From Bretschneidera sinensis (lineage: Eukaryota; Streptophyta; Magnoliopsida; Brassicales; Akaniaceae), in assembly GCA_023935145.1 (NCBI GenBank), contig CM043700.1, forward strand, positions 1,496,001 to 1,560,000: a DNA stretch of 64,000 bases. The letters run 5' to 3'. Below are positions 45,123-57,761 of this stretch, in pieces. A model generated the notes under the pieces. That model did not search any database, was not told where the DNA came from, and saw only the letters and a list, made by a program, of their open reading frames with translations. Every line of letters starts with the position of its first letter. Within the stretch, counting starts at the first letter, position 1. Made by a program: the position numbers and the translations under genes.

Positions 45123-46034
45123 ATGCTGTAGTTAGTTCTAAACGTGCTAGATCTAATAAAAACTCTTCCATGTTATGGCACGAAAGGTTGGATCATATTT
45201 CTAAAGAAAGAATGGAGAGGTTGATTAAAGATGACATTCTAGATGACTTGGATTTTTCTGATTTTGAAACTTGTGTTGCTTGTATCAAAGGGAAACTTCC
45301 AGCAAAAACCAGAAAGCAAAAGATTAGTAGAAGTCAGGATGTTCTAGATTTAATCCATACTGATATTTGTTGTCCCTTTTCACCTGCCACTTTGGGAAAT
45401 TATAGATACTTCATTACCTTTATTGATGATTATTCTCGCTATGGTTGTATTGAGCTCATTCGAGAAAAATCAGACTCATTGGAAACTTTTAAGGTTTTCA
45501 AGGCTGCTGTGGAACTCTAGAAAAAAAAAGAAAATCAAAGCGGTAAGATCAAATAGAGGAGGTGAGTTTTATGGGAGATATGATGAAACTGGTAGAAATC
45601 CTGGACCTTTTACTAGATTTCTCGAGGTATATGGTATCGAGGCTCAGTACATAATGCCTGGAACTCCTGAACAAAATGGTACTGTAGAAAGAAGAAATCG
45701 TACTCTTATGGATATGGTGCGGTGTATGCTTTGTTATTCCACTTTGTCTGAATTTTTGTGGGGCGAGGCTTTGAAAACTGCTACATATGTTTTGAATCAA
45801 GTACCAAGTAAGTCAGTTCCTAAAACTCCTTATGAGTTATGGTCAGGAAAGAAGCCTAGTTTGAATCATTTCCGTATTTGGGGCTGTAAAGCGAAAATAA
45901 GGCCTTATAATCCTCAGCAAAAGAAACTTGATCCTAAGACCATTACTGGTTATTTTGTTGGCTATTGTGTGGGATTAAGAGGCTCTAGATTCTATTGCCC
46001 TTCTAATGTTACTAGAGTTATTGAATTTGATTGA
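45116..46034 (+). pseudogene. Copia integrase, frameshifted, with a catalytic Asp changed
   Basis: The first frame (45,116-45,520) carries the HHCC pre-integrase domain (LWHERLDH, CVACIKGK) and the first catalytic Asp in LIHTDICC. A frameshift near 45,510 moves to the frame ending at 46,034. There the second catalytic site reads RSNRGGEF, with Asn for the usual Asp, while the Glu in [13 protein letters not shown] is kept. The frame ends at TGA shortly after VIEFD. Both the frameshift and the Asp-to-Asn change inactivate it. Confidence 0.85.
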
Positions 46035-47908
46035 GCCATCTTCTTTAAGGATGTTAGTGACAGTGGAAGTTCAGCGCTACGTGAAGTTGTATTTAGGGAG
46101 GAGTGTGTTGTTATACCTATTCAGATTAACCCCCCATCAGTGGCTGCACCACCATTGACAGAGGGAACCAATACTATTGTCCAAGACTAGGTTGTTGACA
46201 CTATAGCTGATGTTGATGTGGGAACTGATGATATTGTTTTGAGGAGATCACAGAGAAGTCGTAAACCAGCAATTTCTGATGATTATATTGTCTATTTGTA
46301 GAAGCATGAGTTTAATACTGGTATGTCTCTTGATCTAACCTCTTTTAAGGAGGCCATTGATAGTCCTCAATCTTCATATTGGATAGATGCTATGCATGAT
46401 GATATGGCATCGATGTGTCGAAACAGTGTATGAGACATAGTTGAACTACCATGTGGCTATAGGGCAATTGGTTGCAAATGGGTTTTTAAGACCAAGTATA
46501 ATTCTAAATGTCAAATAGAAAGATATAAAGCTAGGCTTGTTGCTAAGGACTTTAACTAAAGAGAATGCATTGATTATAAGGACATTTTCTCGCCTGTTTC
46601 TACCAAATTTTTTTTTTGGGATATTATGGCATTGGTGGCTCATTTTGATCTTGAGTTGCATCAAATGGATGTCAAGACGGCTTTTCTTAATGGACATCTA
46701 TTTGAGGATGTGTACATGATGCAATCAAATGGTTGCCAAGTGGAAGGAAAGGAACACATGGTGTGTAAGCTTAACAAATCCATTTATGGGCTTAAACAGA
46801 CATCGAAACAATGGTACCTGAAGTTTGATGAGATTGTTACCTCTTACGGTTTCAAGGAGAATCTTGTTGATCAATGAATATATTAAAGGGTCAGTGGGAG
46901 CAAGTATATCTTTCTTATTCTTTATGTTGATGATATATTACTCGCCATAAATGAAATTGAGCTTCCGTTTGAGACAAAACATATGTTGTTATCTCATTTT
47001 GATATGAAAGATCTTGGTGAGGCCTCTTATATTTTGGGCATCCAGATTTTTTGTGAGAGAACTAGAGGCGTTCTTGGATTGTCTCAGAAAACCTACATTA
47101 ATCAAGTTCTAAGTAGGTTTAATATGCATTCTTGTTCTCCTGGGAAAGCACCTATTGTAAAAGGTGATAAATTTTCTAAGTCTCAATGGCCTCATAATGA
47201 TAGTGAGAGGACTCAAATGCAAACGGTTCCCTATTCGTCAGTTGTGGGTAGTTGGTGTATGCTCAAGTATGTACACGACCTGATATTTCTTATGTTGTTG
47301 GTGCACTTGGAAGATACTTGAGTGATCCTGGTTTGGCTCACTAGAAGGCTGCAAAGAAAGTACTTAGATATTTACAAGGCACTAAAGATCTAGTGCTTAT
47401 ATATCAGCGATCTGACGTTCTTGATGTAGTTGGATATTCTGATGCCGATTTTGCAGGTTGTTCAGATGACATGAGATCCACTTCTGGTTATGTTTTTATA
47501 ATGACGGGAGGAGTTGTTTCTTTGAAGAGTGTCAAACAGACACTTACAGCTTCCTTTACAATGGAGGCAGAATATGTAGCTTGTTATGAGGCTATATGTC
47601 AGGCTATATGGTTGCAGAACTTTATCTTGGGGTTAAGTGTTGTGAACACCATTTCGAGGCCACTGAAGATATTTTGTGACAATTCTGCAGCAGTTGCTTT
47701 CTCTCGAAACATTAAGAGTTCTTCTTGCTCCAAGCATATTGACATTAAGTTTTTGATTGTAAGAGAGAAAATAGCCGAGTCTTGTATTTGTGTTGAGCCT
47801 ATTTGGACAAGGAGTACTTTATGTATTGAAATAATCTATTTTAGGCTCATGCCTGAGTCACGCACATTATGGACAAGGTTATTACCTACCAGAGACAATC
47901 TATTTTAG
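46035..47908 (+). pseudogene. Copia reverse transcriptase and RNase H, broken
   Basis: The linker and RT pieces are interrupted by stops at about 46,189, 46,302, 46,432 and 46,557. RT blocks include MDVKTAFLNG (about 46,665), KSIYGLKQ, the catalytic YVDDILLA (about 46,924) and DMKDLGEASYILGIQI. A frameshift lies near 47,250 and a stop near 47,343. RNase H follows (GYSDADFAGC, TLTASFTMEAEYVA, CDNSAAV, KHIDIKF), ending at 47,908. The order is standard for copia. Confidence 0.85.
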
Positions 47909-48266
47909 TCTATGCCTGAGTCAGGTGGTTGTTAGTATAAGTTTGGTGTCATTTATCTTATCGATACAGTCACTAGACTAGGTGTTGCAACTGCATTTTG
48001 GACAAGGTCTATTGCTTTAAAGACATTCAGATTTGTCTCTAGGGCTTCTTATGGAAACGAGTATTTGTCACTCTTTTGATTATTTCCATACTGCACTTGG
48101 CTCTCATCGACCTAAGTTACGTGATTGCAATTACTGGTCATGTGTTGTATGCCCTGTCTATGTATCGTTCACTAGCTTGTAATTGAATGCACATTTCGAA
48201 CAAGGTTTTTGGTTTTGGGTTTGTGTTTATGTTGAGATTAAATGTAATGCTGTCCAAGTGGGAGAT
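47909..48266 (+). other. Copia 3' non-coding region and polypurine tract
   Basis: Contains short repeated phrases (ATGCCTGAGTCA, GACAAGG) and ends with AAGTGGGAGA directly before the 3' LTR. Confidence 0.7.
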
Positions 48267-48629
48267 TGTTGTATATTTTGCACATAATGGACTAGCATTA
48301 TTATTTAGTCATTGGGCCCATAATGGGATGGGCCACACTAATAGGCATATATGAAGGCCCCTACTCTCACCCATAAAAGTGGAACTAGCCCATTGAGTTC
48401 CACTTGGTGTTTTTCAGTTGCTCTTTCTCTGCCTATCTGGGAAAAGAACGTGAAATCAAAAACAAGGGCAGAGAGTAGTTCTCTCCATAGAAGAAAACTT
48501 TTCTCTTTTACAGAACCCTAAAGCCACATGGAACATCCATCACAAGTTACATGAGGTATAAACTCTCAACTTTCTGGAACACATGCTTTGATTAAAAGAA
48601 AAGATTAACACTTATTATGAATTCTAACA
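48267..48629 (+). repeat. Copia 3' LTR
   Basis: 363 bp, the same length as the 5' LTR, bounded by the purine tract and the CAATT duplication. Confidence 0.93.
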
Positions 48630-48634
48630 CAATT

Positions 48635-51398
48635 TAAACCCTTAATTGAAATTGGATGCAATAAATACATTCCGATCAATTTTCCAATGAGATTAAACAT
48701 GTGAGAGATATGTGTCTCATTTAAATACTAAAACTCATATTAATCAATAGTGAGATGAAAAAAAATAAAAATTAAATTAAATAAAAATAAAAATGAAACC
48801 AAACTAAAAATATCCAAATATCTAATTACATCCAGGAAGTAGTTAGAACTTGTGGTAGTAGTTCTTATGGTTGTGGTTAGATACTTGAATATTTTTAATT
48901 AAATAATTATAATGGTATTTTGACGGGTTAAGAAGCTGTTTTTTAATCTAAATTTATTTATTATTATTCAAAGTCAACTGATTCATGACACATTGATTTT
49001 TTTTTTTCCTTTTACCTCATCTTAATCTAAATTTTAGATATTCATTTTATTGTTATACTTGTAAATCGCAATCCAAATGTTAAGCATTCATTTTATTTTT
49101 ATTTTGTTATTAACGTAAAAGACATAATAAAAAAAATTATCTGCATCTTTTGTTATTTTATTACACTTGTATAACTAATTACATAAACTAAAAAAATTAT
49201 GGATATTGTATAGGAATGTAAAGGAAATGTTATATAATCTATATAATCAAATTTGAAGGTTTCACTTAAAATTAATTATGGCAACGAGCTGATAAATTTG
49301 TTTTTATAGAAAAATTAATATAAGTTTTTAATTTAACATAATTTATTATTATTATTTAAAAAATTATTTGTAACATATCTTTACAAATACTTAATATAAT
49401 ATAATTATAATATTATAGCATCATTAGGATTATTATATGTTTTTTAATTTAACTTTTTGTGAGCGAACAGTTCGACCATTAATTCATTAATTTGGTCTGA
49501 TTATGATAAATCTGCCTAGCATTTCTCATCACGAATTATATAATTATGTTTTATGGCTAATCGCAAATTTGGTCTTTCATATTACAAAATTTTCTTATTT
49601 CGATGCTTAGTAATTTATCAATCAAAACTGTCCGCTAGCTGCATTAATGTCCTTGGCATTTTTTGTCCAAGTCTTGATCTCATGGAATCGTTCCGTAAGT
49701 GTTATCATAAAACTGAAAAAATCTATTTAATAATAAAATTAAATAATAATTATATTAAAAAATTTAAATATTAAAATTGTTAAGCAATTTTTTCATGATT
49801 ACTAATAGATTTTTTTTGTTTTATAATAACTCTCACAAACTCGATTATGTAATATCACCGTTCTTTACGTCCAAATTATATTCATGACATTCAATCAATG
49901 CAACAGGAAATCATATAAGTTCATTTTACTATTTTAAAGAAAATTAATCTAGTATTAAATTTAATGATTTAATAATTATATAATAATTTATCAATATTTA
50001 ATTAATACACATTAGTGTTAATAAATTTTTGTACATTATCTCTTTTATCATTTACTATTGATGATCTCATCAGAAATAGATTGATGACCGAGCCTTTTAA
50101 TTTAGGTTCCTGTCTTAAACAATTAATGATTGAGTGGTGATACAACGAATTCGATTTTGTGAGAATTTTTATAAATATTAAATTTTTTTATCAATAACCA
50201 TGAAAAAATTAAATAATAATTATTTTAAAAATTTTAAAAATCAATACGATTAATAATAAATTTTATGAATTTTATTAAAACCATCCCTATGAAGATACTC
50301 ATGATATTAGAATCCTCTCGAAAGCAGATAGACTGAGCATTTTAATCTAGCTAGGTTCCTGTCATTTACTTCTTTATTAGTTGTGTGGGGCCAGTAAAAA
50401 TTAATATCTTTAGCTTAGTTGAGTTTTTTTAGAATTTCATAATTATTTATAATTTCTAAGTATTTATTTTCTATTTTAATTTTTTATAACTTATTAATTT
50501 TTATAATTTTTATTTGTTTTTTTTTATTACAAAATCCTCTTTAAAAAGTGAAAGGAGATTTGGTAGTACCCTTACCGGATTTAGTTATAAATAAAAATAA
50601 GTAGAACAAATAAAGCGACGGGGACAAAAACAAAAACCCTACAAGAAAAAACAAAGAAGAAAAAATTAAAGGCCAAAATGGCAACAATTATAGGCTAAAA
50701 AACCAAACTAAAATGCATAGCACAGCCCTAACGCAAACATAGAAAGAGCTGCCTAGACAAGAACATTACATTGGTAAACCTGACCAGGATTATTAAGTGG
50801 GCCTAAAGTACAAAAGACCATTTTTATCATTGGTGAGATACTGACGAGTTGCCAAAAAGAGAGTGAAGATCATCAGGAATTTGATTCTCTTGTAAACCCT
50901 TTTGTGTAAGTCCGAGAAGCCTGGGAATCCGTAACCATATTAACCTCTCTGAAAATATGCACACAAGCTTGAGGTAGAAGTAAGCTATTCTAATACCTCT
51001 AATGGCGAAGTTACTGGTTTTGCAGAACTTAAAATGCGGGTTGCAGGTATCACGACCATAGATAATGGTTGTTGTAGGCATTGTGGTCGTGGATAATCAC
51101 TGTCGAGCCTATGTACTGTTATACCGTTCCTCACGACCATGCTGCACTGCTATAGCTGTGAATTCTAATCTTCTAAAAAACCGGTGCATAGCGGTCGCGA
51201 CTCCTGCTGCTGCCGCTATGTTGCACTCTAGTCGCTATTTAAAACTCTGACCATGAGGTTGTGTACTATAATGAGAAGGAAATAGTTTTAGAATGGAGTG
51301 CATGAAGCTACCATCCATCAACGCCTCCTTTACTATAATATATGGCAGAATAGGGTTCTTATAAGTGAAAGAATCATCCACGTACCCATTTTATATCC
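48635..51398. other. AT-rich intergenic DNA between the copia and the Tat gypsy element
   Basis: No gene. An inverted repeat lies at 49,675-50,312 (separate entry). At 51,040-51,250 is a GC-richer stretch of GGTCGCGACTCC / CGCTATTTAAAACTCTG type that I recognise only as a dispersed plant repeat. The A/C-rich block at 50,620-50,760 has no identifiable origin. Confidence 0.4.
49675..50312. repeat. Large imperfect inverted repeat (foldback), arms about 170-190 bp
   Basis: The left arm (about 49,675-49,862), read in reverse complement, aligns with the right arm (about 50,138-50,312). Shared blocks in order are GGTGATA, TCGA-TTTGTGAGA, AT-CATGAAAAAATT and a long A/T stretch. Between the arms are about 275 bp. 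Just outside and inside the right arm, GAGC-TTTTAAT-TAGGTTCCTGTC occurs twice as a direct repeat (about 50,092 and 50,336). Confidence 0.55.
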
Positions 51399-52166
51399 TG
51401 ATACTGCAAAAAAATACACATCCAATGGAAAGACGACACGTGGGCCACCACATGGGTAGGCAACAGGTCAACACACAAGAGGGCTCGTGCTCCAGGTCAT
51501 CACCGCCCTCCCGGTCACCAAACCGCCCTTAGCCTAAATGCCACCCTAATACATAGACGGCTCCTGATCAAGACAGCGAGGCGAACCACAAACGAACGGC
51601 CCCAGGCCACCTAGCTGAGCCTCTTAGGCATCATTGCCCAACCAAGTTGGGACTCCAGGTCACCAACCGCCCTTACATATAGACGACTCCTAATCAAGAC
51701 AGTGAGGCGAAACACAAACGGACGGCCCCAGGCCACCTAGCTGAGCCTCCTAGGCATCATTGCCCAACCAAGTTGGGACTCCAGGTCACTAACCGCCCTT
51801 GCACATAGATGGCTCCTGATCAAGACAGCGAAGCGAAGCACACACGGACGGCCCCAGGCCACCTAGTTGAGCCTCCTAGGCATTATTGCCCAACCAAGTT
51901 GGGACTTCACATCATCACCACCCTGGGTAGAAGGCCGCCTCAAAGCCCTATAAAAAGACTCAGGTGCGCATTCCAAACGATCCAACTTTTCTTGGCCTAA
52001 AAAGGGAACACTATTACTCCCGTGTGCCTTACCGCATACTAACAAGAGCTTCGGAGCATCCTCGGAGGCATCCCCTCCGATGAACCCCTAGCTCATCTCC
52101 TCTACCCTGTGCAGGTTTCCTCGAGGTCCAGCCTCTAGCTCAACAAACACATTTTTGGCATCAACA
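51399..52166 (+). repeat. 5' LTR of a Tat/Ogre-lineage Ty3/gypsy element
   Basis: It begins around TGATACTGC (51,399) and ends ATCAACA at 52,166. The left end is approximate, since only TGAT/ATCA is shared. A TATA box TATAAAAA lies at 51,949-51,956. It is followed by the primer-site region TGGTGCCGTTCGTGG (52,170-52,184), of the kind seen in plant Tat elements. No matching 3' LTR occurs in this window. Confidence 0.65.
51540..51915 (+). repeat. Three tandem 126-bp units in the U3 part of the LTR
   Basis: The phrase (G/A)CTCCT(G/A)ATCAAGACAG recurs at 51,559 (with a leading G), 51,685 and 51,811, exactly 126 bp apart, and each unit repeats GGCCCCAGGCCACCTAG and GCCCAACCAAGTTGGGACT. The copies differ at a few positions. 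The array lies just upstream of the TATA box, where U3 enhancers usually sit. Confidence 0.9.
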
Positions 52167-52199
52167 GATTGGTGCCGTTCGTGGAAAACCACCATCTCT

Positions 52200-53595
52200 C
52201 GCTAAACAGTAAAAGCGAAGAAATATAAAGAACTTATCTATTGTCATGCCACTCAAAACCCCCGCTAGGGACGCCGGTAAGGGAGTAACATGGACCAGTA
52301 CTCACACCCATATTTTGGGGTCAAGTTCCTAAGCCGAACCCAACTCACACCCCAATGTGGCGACACTCTAAATACAGTTCGTACAGCTCTCCCATCTAGT
52401 GGCCGACCTTGTCACGAGGTCCGCGGAAGAGCTCGTTAGCTTTTTCCTGCACCATCTCGACCGGATCCCAACCACACTAGCTCGGTCAGCCGCATGCCCT
52501 TCATTGACAGATTTTTCGTGGAGGAGTCCTCCCCTCCTCGGATCGCCAAACCCAGGGGAAGGCCTTCATCCGAGAGCAGCGAAGGCCTCGGTAAGCCAAT
52601 AAAGGACATGGAGGGACAAATCAACGAAACACTTAAAAGCCGCAGCCACAGCGTCATGGACGAGCTCAACATCCGAGACCCTCCCTTCACTCAAGAATTC
52701 CTTGAGGCCCCCCTCCCTCCAAACTTTTGAATACCTTAGATCAAACCTTAGGACGATTCTACAGATCCCCTGGACCACTTCCAGCATTACAAAACGACGA
52801 TGACACTCCACAGGCATTCTGATCCGATGATGTGTCGAGCTTTGCCCCTAACACTAGAGAAGGTGGCCGGGACGTGGTACTCTCATTTGAAACCAAGAGG
52901 CATTCACACATTCAAAGAGCTAAGTTACGCCTTTGCCTTACACTTTCTTAGCAGTAAAGGTCCTAAGAAGACCTCAGAGTCCTTGTTCAATATTTTCCAA
53001 TTGAAAGGGGAGAAACTCCGAGCCTATATATCAAGATTCAGTTCAGCAGCTTGGGAGATCCCCGACCTCGATCCCAGTGTCCAAATGCTGGCATTCAAAA
53101 ACAGGTTGAGGTCCGGGGTCTTCAGCTCAAAGCTCACCAGGTGACCGCCCGGTGATATGAAAGAAATCTTGGCCAGAGCCGAGAAATACATGCTGGCGGA
53201 GAACGATCAGGCCTTTCGACGAGAGAGGGAAAGGGATGTCGAAAGAAAAAAGAAACGCCCTGCCAGCCCACGTCGGGAGCTCAATGAAGTGACCCTTCCA
53301 TGAAGAGAGATTGAGGGAGCTCCCAAAAGTTTTACTCCTCTCAACACATCTAGAACTGATGTCTTGGTGCAAACGCAGGACAAGGTAACCTGGCAGTGGC
53401 TTCCCAAACTGTTGCGCCTCAATGAAGACATGAGAGAATGGTGTCATTTCTATAAGAATTACTAGCATGACACCAAAGATTTCAAGGAGTTAAAATACCA
53501 GATAGAAGCCCTCATTAACAAAGGGCAGCTGAAAGAATTCATTGGGCCCCGATCGGAAAAATTCGTAGGGCAACCCTAGAGGAGTCCCGAACTCC
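52200..53595 (+). pseudogene. Tat gypsy gag, broken
   Basis: Blocks in order: MPFIDRFF (52,494), DPLDHFQHYKT (about 52,763), HRHSDPMMCRALPLTLE, ELSYAFALHFLSSKGPKKTSE, LKGEKLRAYISRFS and DPSVQMLAFKNRLR. The zinc-knuckle region WCHFYKNY-stop-HDTKDF has lost its last Cys. Stops lie at 52,730, about 52,738, 53,144, 53,302 and 53,463. Gag occurs once only; the downstream tandem copy begins after it. Confidence 0.82.
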
Positions 53596-56500
53596 CCTCC
53601 GATCGGGAGATGATGGTCCGACTTACTCGGAAGAGTCCCAGGCCTAGCCGTGGAGAGCCCAGTCAGAAGAAACTAGAGGCTGTGGAGGCCAAGATCATTA
53701 GAACCATCTAAGGGGGACCCACAGCTGAGGGTGCTTCTTGGAGCCGCGGGAAGACTTAAGCTCATTTTATAGCTTCAATCGCTGGACCCCACAAAAGACG
53801 AAAGGCGAACACGACCATCGCCTTCTCTGATAAGGATCTGGAAGGAGTCCAAACTCCACATGACGACGCTGTGGTCATATTCCTCATCGTAGCCAACCAA
53901 GAAGTCAGACGCGTCCTGGTTGACAATGGGATTTCAGTCGATATCTTGTTCTATGACACTTTCTAGCAAACACAGTTGGGAGAATCTCAGCTAGAATCGG
54001 TCTCCACCTCTCTCTATGACTTCTCGGGGGGCTCAATGTTTAAATAGGGCAGCATAGTCCTCTCGATGATAGCAGGAATAGCCTTGCAAGCAACCATTGT
54101 ACAGACTACATTCTTGATCGTTCGGCAGCCTTTATCCTATAACATAATCCTGGGTCGACCCACCCTCAACAAACTCTGAGTGGTTGTCTCTACCTACCAC
54201 TTAAAAATGAAGTTCCAGATTGAGGGCGGAGTAGGCGAAGTTAGAGGGGATCAACAGATCTCTCAGTCTTGCTATCTCAGTACGGTAAGAGAAGACCGGA
54301 GGATGGAGACTCTCCCGCTCGAATTGGATGACCTTAGGGACGAGGGTAGAAACCGGCAGGGCAACCTAGTGGAGGAGCTAACCGTAGTATCTCTCAAAGA
54401 TAATGCCTCCCGAACCATCCAGATCGACTCTAATCTCGCTGAGGACCTTAGGGGACCCTTGCTCGCCATCCTCTGGGAAAACCAAGACCTCTTTGCCTGG
54501 TCAGTAGCAGACATGCCAAGGATCAGTCTGGATGTGATCATGCACAAGTTGAATATAGACTTGAACCACAAACCAGTCATCCAAAAGAAGAGGTCGTTCG
54601 CGCCCAAATAACAAGCCGCCTTCCAGGCCGAGGTGGACAAGCTGCTTATAGCCAATTTTATCTACGAAGCACACTATCCAGATTGGATGTCCAATGTGGT
54701 GATGATAAAGAAGGCCCGTGGAAAATGATGAATTTGCATCAACTTCTCAGATCTAAATAAGGCCTATCTAAAAGACAGCTTCCCTTTGTCGAGGATTGAC
54801 CAGTTGGTCAATGCAACATCAGGACATGAGCTCCTAACCTTTATGGATGCATATTCCGGCTATAACCAAATCCTCATGTATAGGCTCAATCAAGAGAAAA
54901 CGGCCTTCGTCATGACAAAGGCTCTATTGCTATAAGGTTATGCCATTCGGGTTGAGGAATGCTGGAGCCACTTACTAGAGATTAGTGAATAAGATCTTCC
55001 ATGAGCAGATCAGCGAAAACATAGAGGTCTATGCGGACGATATTTTGGTGAAAAGCATCAAAGCCAAAAACCACGAAAATGACTTGGAAAAAGCTTTCAA
55101 AGTCCTTAGGTGTCAGCAAATGAAGCCAAACCCGTCCAAGTGCGCCTTCGAGGTCACCGGAGGAAAATTCCTTGGCTTCATGGTAACGCAAAGGGCATAG
55201 AGGTGAACCCCGAGAAGATGGAGGCTGTCCTCAGCATGAAGTCACCCTAGACCATAAAAGAAGTCCAGTAACTCACAAGGCAGATAACGGCCTTGAGCTG
55301 ATTCATGTCAAAATCCGCGGAAAAGTGTCTCCCATTCTTTATAGCCATCAGAAAGGTAAAAGACTTCGTCTGGATCGAGGATTGCCAAGAAGCGTTTGGG
55401 GGGCTAAAAAGGTACTTAGGCTCACCACCCTTGCTTACTAAACCCATTGAGGGTGAAAAACTTTTTCAATACCTTTCGGTGGGGCATGAGGTGGTGGGCT
55501 CGGTCCTAATACGGGAGGAAACGGGCATCCAAAAACCCGTGTACTATATGAGCAAGGTTCTCCATAACGCGGAGACCAGGTACCTTCCAATAGAGAAAAA
55601 GGCATACGCACTCCTGATCTCGGCCCGCAAGCTCAGGCCATACTTTCAAGCACATATGATTATCCTCTTGACCGATCAACCTCTTAGGCAAGTGCTCCAT
55701 AAACTGGATGTTTATAGGAGAATAGTCAAGTGGTCGGTAGAGCTCGGTGAGTTCGAGATCCTTTACCGACCTTGAACAGCCATCAAAGCTCAGGCTTTAG
55801 CCGATTTCATCATAGAAACTACTCGCCAAAGTTAAGAAGACCCCATCCCAGCTCTCAACGAAACCGACCTGATCCCTTAATGGACACTCCACGTCGACGA
55901 ATCCTTGAGCGACACTGAAAATGACGTCGGGCTTATCATAAATGGTCCAGATGGTTTCTCCATCGAGTTTTCTCTGAGGTTTAGATTCAAGGCCTCAAAC
56001 AACGAAGTCGAGTACGAGGCTTTACTAGCAGGAATGAGGTTAGCCAGGGTACTTTCCGTAAGGGCCCTGGACGGATACAACGATTCGCAATTGATGGTGA
56101 ACCAAGTCAATGGAGAGTTCAAGGCCTGGGGAGAAAAAATCGACCGCTATTTAGTGAAGGCTAAAGAGCTTGCCATGAAGTTCAAGTTATTCCGAATCAG
56201 CCAAATCCCACGAGTGGAAAACTCAAAAGCTGACTCCTTAGCATGACTCACCTCCTCTAGACAGCCTGAGGCCACACAGGCAGTCTACCTCGAAACACTC
56301 ACAGCACCGAGCATCGAGGAAACAATTGTGCTACCCATGGCTGTGGGGGAAACCTGGATGGACCTTATCCTTGAGTATTTGAGAAGCGGACATCTCCTGA
56401 AAAACAGGAGCGATGCTAGAAAAATCGTCTCCTGAGCAGCACAGTATGTAATTTTGAACGATCAATTGTATAAAAGATGTCTTACGACTCCTTATCTAAA

Positions 56501-57596
56501 ATGCCTAGGCCTAATTGAGGCCAATTATGTCCAAAGAGAAGTCCATGAAGGGATCTGTGGAAATCATCTTGGGGGACGGGCCCTCGCTTTCAAGATCCTT
56601 CGCCAAGGTTATTACTGGCCCAAGATGCGAGAGAAGGCCCTAAAACTGGTAAAGAAGTGCAAAAGTGGCTAGTGGTACGCTACCATCTCCCAAAGGCAGG
56701 CGAATCCCCTTACTCCAGTCACTAGTCCGCTTCCTTTCGCCATGTGGGGAATAGACCTCCTCGGGCCCTTCATAGGAGCTCCTGGCCAACAAAAGTACCT
56801 TATAATGGCGATAGACTATTTTACAAAGTGGGTAGAAGCTGAGCCACTGGCTACCATCACCGACCATTAGGCCAGGGGTTTCGTCTGGAAATCAATAGTA
56901 TGTCATTTCGGTATACCTCAAGTGTTAGTGACGGACAACGGCAAACAGTTCGATAGTGCTTGGTTCAAAGCATTTTACGAGGAACTGCACATCGAGCACC
57001 GCTTCTCATCCGTCAGATACCTGCAAGCTAATGGGCAGGCCGAAGTGACTAAAAGAACTATTTTGTACGGCATAAAAAAAAGACTGGACAAGGTAGACCA
57101 ACAATGGACGAACCACTTGCCAAATATCCTCTGGGCCTATCGGACCACCGCCTGAGCACCCATAGGTAAAACTCCTTTCTTCATGATTTACGGCTTTGAA
57201 GCCATCATCTCTTTGGAAATCGGGGTGCCCTCACTCCAAATAAAAAATTTCGAAGAAAGAAGTAATGAAGAAGCTCTTCGTATGAACGCTGACCTCATCG
57301 ATGAAGCTCGAGATAAAGCTTAAATCCGACTAGTGGCTTATTAGCAGCGGACTGCTAGGTATCATAATCTTGAGTACAAGGAAGGCACTTTTGATTTCAT
57401 GATCTCGTCTTACGAAAAAACGAAGTATCTCGACCTCGAGAAACGAGAAAGCTGATCCCTAACTGGGAGGGCCTGTATCGTATCAAAAGGGTGTGCCGCC
57501 CCGGTACCTTCGAGCTCGAAGAGCTAAGTGGAAAACGCATCCCTCGAACTTGGAACACCGAACACCTTCGACATTTCTACCAATAAACTCGGATCC
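53596..57596 (+). pseudogene. Tat gypsy pol, copy 1: protease, RT, two RNase H domains, integrase; broken
   Basis: Protease motif VLVDNGISVDILF is at about 53,920. RT spans about 54,500-55,300, with the catalytic YADDILVKS at about 55,030. The first RNase H runs about 55,320-55,775 (YYMSKVLHNAETRY, EKKAYALL). A second, archaeal-type RNase H runs about 55,880-56,246 (NNEVEYEALLAGM, SQLMVNQV, NSKADSLA), which marks the Tat lineage. Integrase spans about 56,450-57,596 (IDLLGPF, VTDNGKQFD, ANGQAEVT; the three acidic residues are kept), ending HLRHFYQ. More than ten stops or frameshifts interrupt it, for example at 54,609, two adjacent at about 54,727, 55,198 and 57,153. Confidence 0.87.
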
Positions 57597-57761
57597 AACA
57601 TCAAGTTTCAAAAGAAAGTTTTACTAGAAAAACTATTGTAAAATAGGAAACCATTATAAAGCGAGCAAGGTTGAAAAAAAGGAAATTTTTATTAACTTAT
57701 CAAAAGGTTACAACAAAAAACCCTAATGACCTCAAAATACAAAGAGAAGAAAAAACCCTAG

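Larger units (their letters stand above)
42529..48629 (+). mobile_element. Full-length but inactivated Ty1/copia retrotransposon, 6,101 bp
   Basis: LTRs 42,529-42,891 and 48,267-48,629 are each 363 bp, with TGTTG...CTAACA ends. The target duplication CAATT is perfect at 42,524-42,528 and 48,630-48,634. The primer site TGGTATCAAAGC is at 42,894-42,905, one base from the tRNA-Met type. The polypurine tract AAGTGGGAGA is at 48,256-48,265, next to the 3' LTR. The LTRs differ at roughly 25 sites by eye, so the insertion is not recent. Gag, protease, integrase, RT and RNase H occur in copia order on the plus strand, broken by several stops and frameshifts. Confidence 0.95.
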
